Part shown: piece by piece, positions 39,565 to 53,710 of the stretch
How the letters are laid out: the number at the start of each line of letters is the position of its first letter
How positions within the stretch are numbered: position 1 is the first letter of the stretch
From: Candidatus Fermentithermobacillaceae bacterium
GTDB lineage: Bacteria; Bacillota; Sulfobacillia; Fermentithermobacillales; DUSS01
Reading direction: 5' to 3'
NCBI GenBank assembly: GCA_012842495.1
Contig: DUSS01000070.1
Coordinates: 1-64,000 of the forward strand
DNA length: 64,000 bases
Notes under the pieces: model-generated
Told to the model about the DNA's origin: nothing
Databases searched by the model: none
The model's input: the letters and a program-made list of their open reading frames with translations, nothing else
Position numbers and translations under genes: made by a program

Positions 39565-40512
39565 CTACCGGGGCAGCTCGTCTTCCCCCAGAACCACTAT
39601 CTCAGGTTGGAGGACTATCCCGGACGTCTCGTATACTCTGCTCACTATCACGTCCATGAGTTCCAGCACATCCCTGGCTGAAGCACCACCAGTGTTGACG
39701 ATGAAACCGGCATGCTTGGGGGACACTCGAGCTCCACCAACCGAAAATCCTTTTAAACCGGCTCTCTCAACCAGAGGACCCACGTATCCGCCGGGGGGTC
39801 TGCGGAACGCACTCCCGGCCGAGGGCAAGTCAAGCGGCTGCTTTTCTTGACGCCGCCGGGCGTACTCTTCCATTTGATGTCGGATGCTCTCTTTCTTCCC
39901 CTTTACCATTCGGAGCTCGGCGCCGAGCACCAGCAAGTCACTCCTGTGCTGAAAGATGGATTCTCTGTATGAAAATGAGAGCTCATCCCGGTCGAGCCAG
40001 AAAACCCGCCCTTCCTGGTCGAGAACCTTAACCCGTGAGACCAGGGAAGCGACCTCTCCATCGTAGGCACCGGCGTTCATAGCTACTGCGCCACCGACGC
40101 TGCCGGGAATGCCTACGGCAAACTCTAGGCCCGAAAGCTCGAGTTCACAAGCGGTGTCAAGGAGCTCCGATAGGAGAGTCCCTGCACCGACCTCGAGCAG
40201 GGTTTCCCCCTTGGGTACTATCCCGTCCAAGTCAGGCGAGAGTTTCAGAACCGCGCCACGGATTCCGCCGTCCCGCACGAGCAAGTTTGTACCGTTGCCG
40301 ATTACACAGCAGGGCACGCCGTTCCGCCTGCACTCCACAAAAACGCGGCCGGCATCCTCGACAGTGCGGGGGATGACGAGGAAATCAGCCGGTCCCCCGA
40401 TCTGAAACGACGTATGCCGGGACATCGGCTCGTTCCATAAAACCTTAGAGTCCTTGAGGGTATAAGCTAGCTCCTTCAGGAACTCTCTGTACCCCTCAGG
40501 CATGACAGACAC
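39565..40512 (-). CDS. murB: UDP-N-acetylmuramate dehydrogenase (type with SAGSAF)
   Basis: FAD enzyme that reduces UDP-GlcNAc-enolpyruvate to UDP-MurNAc with NADPH in cytosolic peptidoglycan synthesis. 315 aa. FAD-binding motifs VIGNGTNLLVRD, GAGTLLSELLD and GIPGSVGGAVAMNAGAYDGE are present. The active-site Ser lies in LPSAGSAFRRPPG and the catalytic Glu in LQPEIVVLGE. GTG at 40512 has AAAGGGG eight bases before it. It follows gatB after 36 bp on the same strand. Confidence 0.96.
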   Translation of the reverse strand: MSVMPEGYREFLKELAYTLKDSKVLWNEPMSRHTSFQIGGPADFLVIPRTVEDAGRVFVECRRNGVPCCVIGNGTNLLVRDGGIRGAVLKLSPDLDGIVPKGETLLEVGAGTLLSELLDTACELELSGLEFAVGIPGSVGGAVAMNAGAYDGEVASLVSRVKVLDQEGRVFWLDRDELSFSYRESIFQHRSDLLVLGAELRMVKGKKESIRHQMEEYARRRQEKQPLDLPSAGSAFRRPPGGYVGPLVERAGLKGFSVGGARVSPKHAGFIVNTGGASARDVLELMDVIVSRVYETSGIVLQPEIVVLGEDELPR

Positions 40513-40548
40513 GGCGATGACCCCTTTCCATCATTATGCATCCCGAAT

Positions 40549-42024
40549 CTATTCTAGTTTAGACTTTATGATTATGTTAACCAGTTCGGGGTTAGCTCTA
40601 CCACCTGTTTTCTTCATGACCTGTCCCACGAGAAACGCTATCGCCTTGCTTCTCCCTTTCTTGATCCCCTCGACTGCAGACGGGTTCTCGGCAATAACCT
40701 CGTCGATCACACGCACGAGAAAAGCTTCGTCCGTGACCTGTTGAAGCCCTTCTTCGCGGACGATTTCCTCGGGGTCGCGGCCGGTTTCGCACATCTTGGC
40801 CAGGATGTCCTTGGCGATCCTGCCGCTTATTACGCCTTTGTCGATGAGCCGTATGAGCTTGACCAGGAACTCCGGACTGGTAGGTATAGCATCCAGTCCG
40901 AGCCCGCGGGAATTCATGTAACCCAAAAGCTCCGACAAAATCCAGTTGGAGGCTACCTTAGGATCTGCGCCTCTGGACACGCATTCATCAAAGAACTCCG
41001 AAAGCTTTCTGGAAGAGGTCAGAATCCCGGCATCGTAAGCTGGTATACCGAGGACGTTCACATAGTATCCCCTCTTTTCCTCAGGCAGGGGCGGCATTTC
41101 TCTTCTGACCTTTTCCAGCCATTCCTCGCTCAGGACCAGAGGATGCAGGTCTGGATCGGGAAAATAGCGGTAATCCTCAGACGTTTCCTTCAGCCTCAGA
41201 GGTACCGTTATCTCTAAAGATTCGTCCCAGCCCCTCGTTTCCCTAAGCACCGTGCCTCCTGCAGCTAAAATCCGCGATTGCCTGTCCTTCTCGTAAGTGA
41301 GGGCTCGAACCACTGCTCGGAACGAGTTCAGGTTCTTAAGCTCAACCAAAGCTCCCAGCCGCTCCTGCCCTAATCGACGAAGAGAGACGTTGGAGTCCAC
41401 CCTCATGGACCCCTCCTCCATTTTCACATCGGACACTCCCGTAAACTCCAAGATGCGCCTGAGCTCCTCCAGGTACTGCCTGGCCTCCTCCGGAGAGCAA
41501 ATATCCGGCTCCGAAACTATCTCTATAAGGGGTACCCCGCACCTGTTGAAATCCAGGAGCGAGTAAGCTGCCCGGGTAATATCTTCCCCGGCGTGCATCG
41601 ATTTTCCGGCATCTTCTTCCAAATGCAGCCGCCTGATGCGGATTTTCTTTGGAGGAGGGCCGGGAATCATGACGTAGCCGCCCACTGCCAAGGGCTCCTC
41701 ATACTGAGATATCTGGTACCCTTTTGGCAGGTCGGGATAGAAGTAGTTCTTCCGGGCAAACCTCGAGCGTGGATTCACGCGGCAATTCAGGGCAAGAGCC
41801 GCGATGACGGCAAGCCGGACCGCCTCCCGGTTCACCACGGGAAGGGACCCGGGAAGACCCAGGCATACAGGGCACACGTTGCTGTTGGGGGGATCACCGA
41901 ACCTGGTCGAACACCGGCAAAACATCTTGGATTTGGTCAAAAGCTCGACATGAACTTCGAGACCCACGACCATTTCCAAGTCCTCCGGAATCGCACGCCC
42001 TTCGTTAAGAGCGCTTTCCGGCAC
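40549..42024 (-). CDS. gatB: Asp-tRNA(Asn)/Glu-tRNA(Gln) amidotransferase subunit B
   Basis: 491 aa, full length. It binds and activates mischarged tRNA for transamidation by GatA. The N-terminal GLEVHVELLTKSKMFCRCS carries the first Cys of the zinc site, with CPVCLGLPGSLPVVN next; the kinase-like core contains the GatB signature DYRYFPDPDLHP. The C-terminal helical and YqeY-like tail is complete (VGQVMKKTGGRANPELVNIII). GTG at 42024 follows GGAGGTGAGG. It is the last gene of gatC-gatA-gatB. Confidence 0.97.
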   Translation of the reverse strand: MPESALNEGRAIPEDLEMVVGLEVHVELLTKSKMFCRCSTRFGDPPNSNVCPVCLGLPGSLPVVNREAVRLAVIAALALNCRVNPRSRFARKNYFYPDLPKGYQISQYEEPLAVGGYVMIPGPPPKKIRIRRLHLEEDAGKSMHAGEDITRAAYSLLDFNRCGVPLIEIVSEPDICSPEEARQYLEELRRILEFTGVSDVKMEEGSMRVDSNVSLRRLGQERLGALVELKNLNSFRAVVRALTYEKDRQSRILAAGGTVLRETRGWDESLEITVPLRLKETSEDYRYFPDPDLHPLVLSEEWLEKVRREMPPLPEEKRGYYVNVLGIPAYDAGILTSSRKLSEFFDECVSRGADPKVASNWILSELLGYMNSRGLGLDAIPTSPEFLVKLIRLIDKGVISGRIAKDILAKMCETGRDPEEIVREEGLQQVTDEAFLVRVIDEVIAENPSAVEGIKKGRSKAIAFLVGQVMKKTGGRANPELVNIIIKSKLE

Positions 42025-42098
42025 GATACCTCACCTCCTCCAGACCAGCCTCACTCCGGGGGTAACCGCCAGGAGATGCTGGAACTTTACCCCTCGCA

Positions 42099-43628
42099 TC
42101 ATCCCACTTGGCCGAGGCCCTTTCTCATGCAGGTGAGCTCCGCCTCCACCGCGGCGGCGACCGCCTGGTAAAAGGCATACCCGGCGCAGAGGACGGTTTC
42201 CTCGTCGAAAGGCCTCCCGGTGATTTGAAGCCCTACCGGCAAACGCCTCAACGTCTCCTTTTCACCGTTTCCACCAGACGGAACGTCCTCGAACCCGCAC
42301 GGAACGGAAAGGGCGGGGAGTCCCGCCAGGTTCGCGGGAACCGTCAGGACATCCGCCATATACATCGACAGGGGGTCCTGGGTCCGCTCACCGAGAAGGA
42401 AAGCGGTGGTCGGTGTCGTGGGGGAAAGGAGAATGTCAAACTCTTCAAAGGCCCTCTTAAAATCCCGGCGGATGAGTGTCCGAACTTTGGCAGCCCTCAA
42501 GTAATAGGCGTCGTAGTACCCCGCGCTCAGGGCGAACGTTCCCAGCATAATTCTGCGCCTGACCTCCGGTCCAAAGTTCCGTCTGGTCCGCATGTACATT
42601 TCCTCGAGACTTTTCGCTTCCGCCCTCAGTCCGTACCGGACGCCGTCGAATCTCGAGAGATTGGAGGAAGCTTCGGCGGGGGCGATTATGTAGTAACAGT
42701 CCAGGGCATAGCGGATCATGGGAAGGGAAGTTTCTTTGATCCCGATACCCAGGTCCTCCAGGATCTCAAGGGCGCGTTCGAAACACTCTCTTACCCCCCG
42801 AGACACACCTTGCGTCAGGCATTCTTTAGGTACCCCCGCTTTGAGCCCTCTGGCGCTTTTCGACAGAACCCGACTATAAGAGGGCACCGGGCGGTCCTCC
42901 GAGGTCGAGTCCCGTTCGTCAAAGCCCGAGATCACGTCCATCAAGAGGCACACGTCTTTCACATCGGCCGCGATCGGGCCTATTTGGTCCAGAGACGACG
43001 CGAAAGCCACCAGGCCGTATCGGGATACGCGACCATAAGTAGGTTTGAGGCCGGTAACGCCCGTGAAAGCCGCGGGTTGCCTCACGGAACCGCCTGTGTC
43101 AGACCCGAGGGCCAGAGGCACCTCGCCTGCGGCGACGGCGGCGGCCGACCCTCCGCTGGAGCCGCCGGGCACCCTTCTCGGGTCCCACGGGTTGCGTGTC
43201 AGGCCCAGGGCAGAGTTTTCCGTGGAGGAGCCCATTGCGAATTCGTCCATGTTAGTCTTGCCGATGATGACCGCGCCCTGCTCTTTAAGGGCTCTGACCA
43301 CGGTAGCGTCGTAGGGGGCAATCCAGTTGGCGAGCATCCTGGACCCAGACGTACACCGGGCGCCCGCCACGCAAATGTTGTCTTTTACGGCAACGGGAAG
43401 GCCCCCTAGCAGTCCGGGATATTCCCCTGATTGCCGCAGTTTGTCTATGCGTCGAGCTTGGGCGAGCCCTTCCTCTCTCATTACTTCGAGGAACGCGCCG
43501 ACCTTGGGTTCCACCTCGGAGATGCGGTCGAGAAATGCCTCAACCACTTCTGTCGCCGACACTTCGCCGGCGGTCATCAATTCGAGAAGGGCCGAAGCTT
43601 TCATATTCCACAAGGCATTATCTCCCAT
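42099..43628 (-). CDS. gatA: Asp-tRNA(Asn)/Glu-tRNA(Gln) amidotransferase subunit A
   Basis: 509 aa amidase-signature enzyme that frees ammonia from glutamine for GatB. The Lys in GLPVAVKDN, the cis-Ser/Ser pair in the GGSSGGSAAAVAAGEVPLALGSDTGGS-type region and the FTGVTGLKPTYGRVSR segment are all present. The C-terminal ITGRPFDEETVLCAGYAF is complete. Its start overlaps gatC by 11 bp, and gatB follows 74 bp on. The presence of gatCAB implies at least one of AsnRS or GlnRS is missing in this organism. Confidence 0.97.
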   Translation of the reverse strand: MGDNALWNMKASALLELMTAGEVSATEVVEAFLDRISEVEPKVGAFLEVMREEGLAQARRIDKLRQSGEYPGLLGGLPVAVKDNICVAGARCTSGSRMLANWIAPYDATVVRALKEQGAVIIGKTNMDEFAMGSSTENSALGLTRNPWDPRRVPGGSSGGSAAAVAAGEVPLALGSDTGGSVRQPAAFTGVTGLKPTYGRVSRYGLVAFASSLDQIGPIAADVKDVCLLMDVISGFDERDSTSEDRPVPSYSRVLSKSARGLKAGVPKECLTQGVSRGVRECFERALEILEDLGIGIKETSLPMIRYALDCYYIIAPAEASSNLSRFDGVRYGLRAEAKSLEEMYMRTRRNFGPEVRRRIMLGTFALSAGYYDAYYLRAAKVRTLIRRDFKRAFEEFDILLSPTTPTTAFLLGERTQDPLSMYMADVLTVPANLAGLPALSVPCGFEDVPSGGNGEKETLRRLPVGLQITGRPFDEETVLCAGYAFYQAVAAAVEAELTCMRKGLGQVG

Positions 43629-44004
43629 CTCTTGCCCGCCACTCCCCTTCGATCTCGTTATTTTTTCGAGGGGACCCCTGTTCCTGACCGGTCCTGGGCA
43701 CCATAACGTAACTATCCCTTACAGCCGGAACTCCCCGAAGGAATTCATTCCTGCAAAGACCAGCACGAACCTCGTCGGGGAAAAGTCTCAGTTCCGCCCC
43801 GTCAAAGGATCCGAAAGACGGCTCAACGCCCTTCACGTCTAGACTGAAAAGTTCCTCCATGTGCTCGAGGATGGATTGAAGTTCCCTTTGCATCTTTTCG
43901 GCCTCGCCGTCCTCGAGTTTCAGCATCGCAAGGCGGGCGACGTGCTTAACGTCGATCTTGGGCGTATGTTTGCCCCCGCTACCAGCGCCTGCCTTCAAAG
44001 GCAC
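43618..44004 (-). CDS. gatC: Asp-tRNA(Asn)/Glu-tRNA(Gln) amidotransferase subunit C
   Basis: 128 aa helper subunit that wraps GatA and GatB together. The core DVKHVARLAMLKLEDGEAEKM, ELQSILEHMEEL, DVKGVEP and LRLFPDEVRAGL matches the family; the last ~25 residues are an unusual charged extension overlapping the gatA start. I place the start at the GTG at 44004 because GGGAGG lies eight bases before it; a longer frame from 44091 is not conserved in character. The 205-bp gap up to ligA shows no gene I trust. Confidence 0.92.
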   Translation of the reverse strand: MPLKAGAGSGGKHTPKIDVKHVARLAMLKLEDGEAEKMQRELQSILEHMEELFSLDVKGVEPSFGSFDGAELRLFPDEVRAGLCRNEFLRGVPAVRDSYVMVPRTGQEQGSPRKNNEIEGEWRARDGR

Positions 44005-44209
44005 TCGTACCGCCTCCCTGTAATCTTCCGCTTCACCGTGCCCTCGCTCCGGCGAAATTGCCGTTTTGTTGTTCCGCGGCGCATTTGGCAACCGGCTTTT
44101 TGGCGCCCTGCACCCTTCATGCGGTTAAAGGTCCCGTTTTGATCGTGCAGACCTCCGTCCAGACCCGCCGGAACTTCCGCTCCTGCCGGTAAGGTCACGA
44201 GCAAGGCTT

Positions 44210-48383
<4,174 letters not shown>

Positions 48384-48441
48384 CTAGCTTGCCTCCAACA
48401 TTCGCCATCCCGACAAGTCTCTCAAGGAAACGCCCGCGAAG

Positions 48442-51400
48442 TCAACACCCGGCTGTTCTCTCGGGACTCAAGTCAGGCGCAGGTTTCTGCCTAGAAGATG
48501 TGTCCGGCAAGGCACGCTTGCCCCTGCCGGCTTTGAGCCCGGTGAACACGCTATACAGCACCGGGATCACGAACAGCGTGAACAGGGTGGATGAAGCGAG
48601 ACCGACCATGGTAACCAGGGCCATGGGAGCACCCAGCTCGCCGCCCTGACCGAGACCGAGCGCCATGGGAACGAGGCCCAGGATGGTAGTGAGGCTGGTC
48701 ATGAGCACCGGCCTAACCCTTCTGGAAGCACCCTCGAGAACGGCCTCCCGTGGAGGAATTCCGGCCGCGCGTCTTTGACTCATGAAGTCCACCAGCACGA
48801 TTCCGTTGTTGACCACGATCCCGGCCAGCACGATCACCCCGATGAAGGCGGTGATGCCGAAGGCGTAGCCGGACAGGTATAGGGCAGCCAGTACTCCCAC
48901 CGCCGCCAGCGGCATCGTGAAGAATATGATGAAGGGGATTCCCAGCGATTCGAAGGAAGCTGCCATAATCATGTAAACAAGCACTACGGCAAGGTACAAC
49001 GCAAACCTCAATCCCGAGAATCCCTCCTCCATTATCTGGGACATACCCCCGATGGAAATTGAGTAGCCTTCCGGGATGTCCGTTTCGGATATGAGGTCCA
49101 CGAGATCGGCGGTGACGGCCCCAAGGCTCCTGCCGGCGAATTGGCCGGTTAGTCGGGCGCTGAGTTTCTGGTCGCTCCTGCTGATCACTACAGGGCCCTC
49201 GCCTTCGACGATCGTCGCGATGTCCCGGAGTTTCACCGGCCCCGCTTTCCCGGGCAGGACGATGTCCTTCAGGGAGCTTACATCTCTTACCGCTTTGGGA
49301 TCGAGCCGGACCACAACGTCGAAGGTGGTAACACCCGAGCCCTCTGTCTGAACCTTCTCGAACCTGGAAACGGTCTGGCCTCTCACGGCCCTGGAAACGC
49401 TCAAAGCTACCTGAGCAGGAGTAAGTCCGTTTTGCACCGCTTTGTTCCTATCCACCACAACCAGCATCTCGGGCTTCCTGGCCGTCAAGCTTGAGCGAAC
49501 ATATTTCATACCGGGAAGAGCAGCCATTTTCCCCGAGAAATCCTCGTTCAGCTTTTCAACCTCGCGGACATCGGGTCCTGAGATGAGCACTTCAACCGTC
49601 CCCGGGGCGCTTCCGGACATCATCAATAGCGAGGACTGAGGGTTAAACGTCACCGTCGCAGCGTCCGCGATCTCCTCTACCTCTTTCTGTATTCGTTCCA
49701 TGACCATCCTCGTAGCTTTTTCCCGAGCGGCCTCGTCGACAACCCTGACCACGATCTGGGCGTCGGTAGCACCGCTGAAGAACGACCGGAGCTTGTCAAG
49801 ACCTTCCGGTTCGCCCACCACGACGCTGTAGCTTGCCACCGACTCATCCCAATCCAGCACCTTCTCGATTTCCTTTACCACTTGGTCAATCCGGTCCAGC
49901 GGAGTACCTTCCTTCATACTTACGTTGATGGCAAAACCGCCCTCGTCAGCTGTAGGAAGGAATTCTGTCTCAATCTTGGGAAGAAGCAGATACACGCTCC
50001 CCGCCACGCCCAGGAACACCGCAGCTAGAAACAAAGCTCTGTGCTCCAAACACCAATTAAGAAGGGCAGTGTACCCGCTTTGGCGGCTGCGGTGCCGCCG
50101 TCGCAGCGCCGGGCTCACCATGGTATCCGGGTCCTTTCGATGTTTCATTGAAGCAAAGAACTTGGAAGCGAGCATCGGAACAACCGTCAGCGCCACGGCG
50201 AGCGATGCCATGAGCGAAAAGGTAACCGTCAAGGCAAGCTCCTTAAACAAAATCCCGCTCACACCGCCTACGAAGACTACGGGGAGGAACACTACTACCG
50301 TGGTCAGCGTGGAGGCCGTGATGGCCATCCCGACTTCCTCCGCACCTGATATGGCCGCCTGGACCGGGCTTTCTCCTTTTTCGACGTGTTGGTATATGTT
50401 CTCGATGACCACTATTGAGTTGTCCACTAGCATGCCGACTCCCAGGGCGAGACCACCCATGGTCATTATGTTGAGGGTGAGTTTTCCGAAATACATCAAA
50501 ACGAAGGTAGCTATGACGGAGAACGGTATGCTTATCGCTATTACTAAGGTGCTTCTTACATCTCTCAAGAACAACAGGAGAACCAGTACGGCAAGACCGG
50601 CTCCCATCAGGAGGTTATCCGCCACCGAGTGGATGGCATCTTCGATGAACTGAGCCTGGTCCATGCTGATTACGATGTCCAATCTGCCAAGCTCGGAGGA
50701 AATCTTGTCAAGTTCTTGTCTTACGGCGCGAGCTACGATGACCGTATTCGCGGTACCTTCCTTCTGAACGGTCATCGTTATGCTGGGCTTCCCGTTGATT
50801 CTGGTGATGGAGCTCGCCTGGACTGCCTCCTCCTCCACGCTCGCCACGTCCGAAAGTCTTATGGGGCGAACCTGGGGCTGAACTGCACGCCCCAAGCTGG
50901 GAATCGGAGCGTAGCCAACAACCAAACTTTTCAGATCATCAATCGCCGCGAATTTGCCGCTAAAACGTAAGCCCATAACAAGACCGTCTTCCTCCACTGT
51001 TCCCAATGGGTAGTTGAGGTTCGATGCGGAGATGACTGCGGAAATAGCATCCTGTGTAAGCTGGTACGCGGCAAGCTTCGCGGGGTCGAGCTTCACGGTA
51101 ATCTGCCTCGTTACGGCCCCCAGGAGGTCGACGGAAGCAACTCCGTTTATTCCCTCAAGGCGTGGCTTTATCGTTCTCCTCACGAGCTCGGTAAGTCCCC
51201 CCAGGTCCACTCCTTCGGGTGCAGACAAGGACACCTGCATGATCGGCAGGAGCGTGGGGTCGAACTCGACCACCACCGGTTCGCCGGCACCCTCCGGTAG
51301 CTGAACCATGTCGATCCGCTGGGTTATATCTTTTCTGGCCTCCGCCATGTTTTGGCCCCAATCGAACATCATGATGATGGCGGACATACCTTCCTGGGAT

Positions 51401-51648
51401 ATGGAGGTGATATCCTTCGTACCCGGCACCGTCGCCGCAGCTGCTTCCAGCGGGACAGTCACCAGGTCCATCACTTCCTGAGGAGAAGCTCCCTGGAAAG
51501 ACGTGATGATAGCTGCAACCGGGGGGTTGATCTTGGGTAAGAGGTCGAGGCTGAGCCTGCTATAGGACACCGCTCCAAGCATGATTACGACTAGCATGAG
51601 CATAAGCGCCGTAACCGGCCTTTTCACCGATATTCCGGGAAGGCTCAT
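48442..51648 (-). CDS. RND-family efflux transporter (HAE1-like)
   Basis: Proton-driven inner-membrane pump, about 1068 aa, twelve predicted helices with two large extracytoplasmic loops. Start MSLPGISVKRPVTALMLMLV with GAGGTG before the ATG at 51648. Helix 4-6 region SIPFSVIATFVLMYFG and MGGLALGVGMLVDNSIVVIE has the conserved Asp of the proton relay; helix 10-12 carry IVVNNGIVLVDFM and MTSLTTILGLVPMALG. In Gram-negative bacteria such pumps need a fusion protein and an outer-membrane channel; neither is encoded nearby. It follows a MarR regulator on the same strand. Drug or bile-type substrates are typical, but none can be named. Confidence 0.93.
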   Translation of the reverse strand: MSLPGISVKRPVTALMLMLVVIMLGAVSYSRLSLDLLPKINPPVAAIITSFQGASPQEVMDLVTVPLEAAAATVPGTKDITSISQEGMSAIIMMFDWGQNMAEARKDITQRIDMVQLPEGAGEPVVVEFDPTLLPIMQVSLSAPEGVDLGGLTELVRRTIKPRLEGINGVASVDLLGAVTRQITVKLDPAKLAAYQLTQDAISAVISASNLNYPLGTVEEDGLVMGLRFSGKFAAIDDLKSLVVGYAPIPSLGRAVQPQVRPIRLSDVASVEEEAVQASSITRINGKPSITMTVQKEGTANTVIVARAVRQELDKISSELGRLDIVISMDQAQFIEDAIHSVADNLLMGAGLAVLVLLLFLRDVRSTLVIAISIPFSVIATFVLMYFGKLTLNIMTMGGLALGVGMLVDNSIVVIENIYQHVEKGESPVQAAISGAEEVGMAITASTLTTVVVFLPVVFVGGVSGILFKELALTVTFSLMASLAVALTVVPMLASKFFASMKHRKDPDTMVSPALRRRHRSRQSGYTALLNWCLEHRALFLAAVFLGVAGSVYLLLPKIETEFLPTADEGGFAINVSMKEGTPLDRIDQVVKEIEKVLDWDESVASYSVVVGEPEGLDKLRSFFSGATDAQIVVRVVDEAAREKATRMVMERIQKEVEEIADAATVTFNPQSSLLMMSGSAPGTVEVLISGPDVREVEKLNEDFSGKMAALPGMKYVRSSLTARKPEMLVVVDRNKAVQNGLTPAQVALSVSRAVRGQTVSRFEKVQTEGSGVTTFDVVVRLDPKAVRDVSSLKDIVLPGKAGPVKLRDIATIVEGEGPVVISRSDQKLSARLTGQFAGRSLGAVTADLVDLISETDIPEGYSISIGGMSQIMEEGFSGLRFALYLAVVLVYMIMAASFESLGIPFIIFFTMPLAAVGVLAALYLSGYAFGITAFIGVIVLAGIVVNNGIVLVDFMSQRRAAGIPPREAVLEGASRRVRPVLMTSLTTILGLVPMALGLGQGGELGAPMALVTMVGLASSTLFTLFVIPVLYSVFTGLKAGRGKRALPDTSSRQKPAPDLSPERTAGC

Positions 51649-51759
51649 ACTGGTCACCTCTTTTTCCGTCTGATCCTGCTCACTGTCGAAGTCAGTCGCG
51701 TCCAATCTCGGTTGTTATACGCAGGTAGCCGACCAGTCCACTTTCTGATGAGCTTTGGT

Positions 51760-52200
51760 CTACCTGCCGCCGGTCGCAACAAGTCTTCCGAGTATATGAA
51801 CCAGCTCTTCGAGCTGCTCAGGAGACAATCTGGAGGCAAGTCTCTCCATTTCCTCGCGCCTGCGTCTTTCCAACTCTCGAACCAATTCAATACCTTTTGC
51901 GGTTATCTGCAGCCAGACCACCCTTCTGTCCTTTTCGTCTCTCACCCTCTCCACGAGACTTGCCCGGACCAAGCCATCTCCCAGGGACGTCACCGCACTC
52001 AGCGTGATTCCCAATTTAGCAGCCATCTGAGAAACCGACGACCTGCCGAAATCGTGAAGGATCTTGAGTACGATGAACTGCGGAATGGAAATCTTGCCTC
52101 TTACCACTTCGGCGAGAGATCGCGTGAACAAGTTGACCGTCTTCGAAAGGAGCACATCCAGCTGGTCCAGGAGGGTGGTTCGGTCGCTTTGGCAGATCAT
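51760..52200 (-). CDS. MarR-family transcriptional regulator
   Basis: 146 aa from the ATG at 52200. Helices at both ends for dimerisation enclose a winged HTH (ISIPQFIVLKILHDFG, SSVSQMAAKLGITLSAVTSLGDGLVRASLVER) with the wing DEKDRRVVWLQITAKG that fits MarR regulators. The C-terminal helix (LASRLSPEQLEELVHILGRLV) completes the fold. It sits directly upstream of the RND pump and probably represses both genes. An AGTAA/TTACT repeat overlaps its promoter start. Confidence 0.9.
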   Translation of the reverse strand: MICQSDRTTLLDQLDVLLSKTVNLFTRSLAEVVRGKISIPQFIVLKILHDFGRSSVSQMAAKLGITLSAVTSLGDGLVRASLVERVRDEKDRRVVWLQITAKGIELVRELERRRREEMERLASRLSPEQLEELVHILGRLVATGGR

Positions 52201-52238
52201 CAGTCCTACTCGTCCCCCTCGTCTCACTAGGCTGCTTG

Positions 52239-52268
52239 AGTAACAGCAAGATTACTTCACACACTATA
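52239..52268 (-). promoter_or_regulatory. Predicted marR promoter with operator-like inverted repeat
   Basis: On the minus strand TATAGT (52268-52263) can serve as -10. AGTAA (52256-52252 on the complement) and TTACT (52243-52239) form an inverted repeat over the predicted start, a common position for MarR autoregulation. No good -35 at normal spacing is seen. The rest of the 285-bp gap to ddl shows nothing. Confidence 0.4.
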
Positions 52269-52512
52269 CCATTAAGGGCCTGAATCAACCTGCATTGATT
52301 ATCCCGTCCAGGGACTACTGTGTCAACAATCGGTTGCGGTCATGTCTTATGCACGTTCGAGATCTTCCGTTGTTGCAGAAGTTGGTTCGATCCCTTGTGG
52401 CCCAGGTTGCTTTGCTCGCTTGTGGCGTTCCGGGCGCGATGAAAGCTCCGCCGGCTCCCTTAACGTGGGTCATGTCGCGGAGCCTTTGCACCGGGCCGGT
52501 GCTAGTCTCCCG

Positions 52513-53664
52513 TCAGTCAACTTGGCAGGATATTTCCCCGGCGACGGGCAAAACGTGTTTCCAGGAGTTTTTCTGCCGCTCGAGGGCGAGGTCAACAAGC
52601 TTACCCACAAGGTCCGGGTAGGGGAGTCCCGAAGCTTCCCACAGCTTAGGATACATGCTGACCGAAGTGAAACCAGGGATGGTGTTGAGCTCATTGACGT
52701 AGACTTCGCCGGTGGCGGGCAGGACGAAGAAATCAACCCTGGCCATTCCCTGACATTCGGTAGCCAAGAACGCGCGGCGCGCTATCTCCCGCACCCGGCT
52801 GGCGGTAGTTTCATCGATGTGGGCCGGGATGAGAAGCTTCGTCCGGGGGTCCACGTACTTAGCTTCGTAATCGTAAAACTCTCGAGCGGGCACGATTTGA
52901 CCGGGTATCGACACCTCGGGTTCATCGTTCCCCAGCACGCTGCACTCGACCTCCAGAGCTCCGGTGAGAGCGGGTTCTATCAGCGCCTTCCAATCATAGA
53001 GTAACGCTTTGTCGAGCGCGGGGGGCAGGTCCTCGGGTCTCTTTACCATAGCGGCCCCTAGACTCGAACCCGATCCAGAGGGCTTCACGAAACACGGGAA
53101 ATGGATGGAGTCAAGGAGAGAGCAGATGACTGCATTCTTCGAGCGCTCCCAGGAGTATCTCCGTACAACCCTGGCCGGCAGGCACGGTATACCCGCTTCC
53201 CGGAGGATGCGCTTGGTGACATCTTTGTCCATGCAAATCGCAGACGCGAGTGTAGGGGCGCCCACATAGGGGATGCCACAAATTTCAAGGTAGCCTTGGA
53301 TCGTGCCGTCTTCCCCGTACACACCGTGCAACACTGGAAAGACAACGTCTAGCGGCACCCGCTGGAAACCTGAGTTTTCTTCCACCAACAGGCCTTTGCG
53401 CGAACCGTCCGGAACGAGGCAGCAGTAAGGTCCGCAGTCCGGAGTTACTTCGGTCCTACCGGAGGAAAGGAACCCAAGCGCGTCGGGCACGTAAACCCAT
53501 CTGCCTTCCCGCGTTATCCCGATGCCCACGATCTCGTACCCTTTTGCGACCGCCGCCGAAGCCACCGACCGGGCGGAGATCAGGGAGATCTCGTGTTCGC
53601 CGGACCGGCCCCCGAACATAATGCCCAACCTGATTCCCTTATCGCTACCTGTTCTTTCCACCAT
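52513..53664 (-). CDS. ddl: D-alanine--D-alanine ligase
   Basis: ATP-grasp enzyme of peptidoglycan precursor synthesis, about 383 aa. The N-terminal MFGGRSGEHEISLISARSV, the ATP-grasp loop KPSGSGSSLGAAMV and the C-terminal MARVDFFV and VNELNTIPGFTSVSMYPKL are present. The FYDYEAKY segment has Tyr at the position that favours D-Ala over D-Lac, so vancomycin-type resistance is not suggested. ATG at 53664 follows AGGGGA nine bases upstream. It lies 46 bp after mtaB on the same strand. Confidence 0.96.
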   Translation of the reverse strand: MVERTGSDKGIRLGIMFGGRSGEHEISLISARSVASAAVAKGYEIVGIGITREGRWVYVPDALGFLSSGRTEVTPDCGPYCCLVPDGSRKGLLVEENSGFQRVPLDVVFPVLHGVYGEDGTIQGYLEICGIPYVGAPTLASAICMDKDVTKRILREAGIPCLPARVVRRYSWERSKNAVICSLLDSIHFPCFVKPSGSGSSLGAAMVKRPEDLPPALDKALLYDWKALIEPALTGALEVECSVLGNDEPEVSIPGQIVPAREFYDYEAKYVDPRTKLLIPAHIDETTASRVREIARRAFLATECQGMARVDFFVLPATGEVYVNELNTIPGFTSVSMYPKLWEASGLPYPDLVGKLVDLALERQKNSWKHVLPVAGEISCQVD

Positions 53665-53710
53665 CGTTCCCAATCCCCTCACATTTTGGTCCAGCGCTGT
53701 TTCATGGAAC

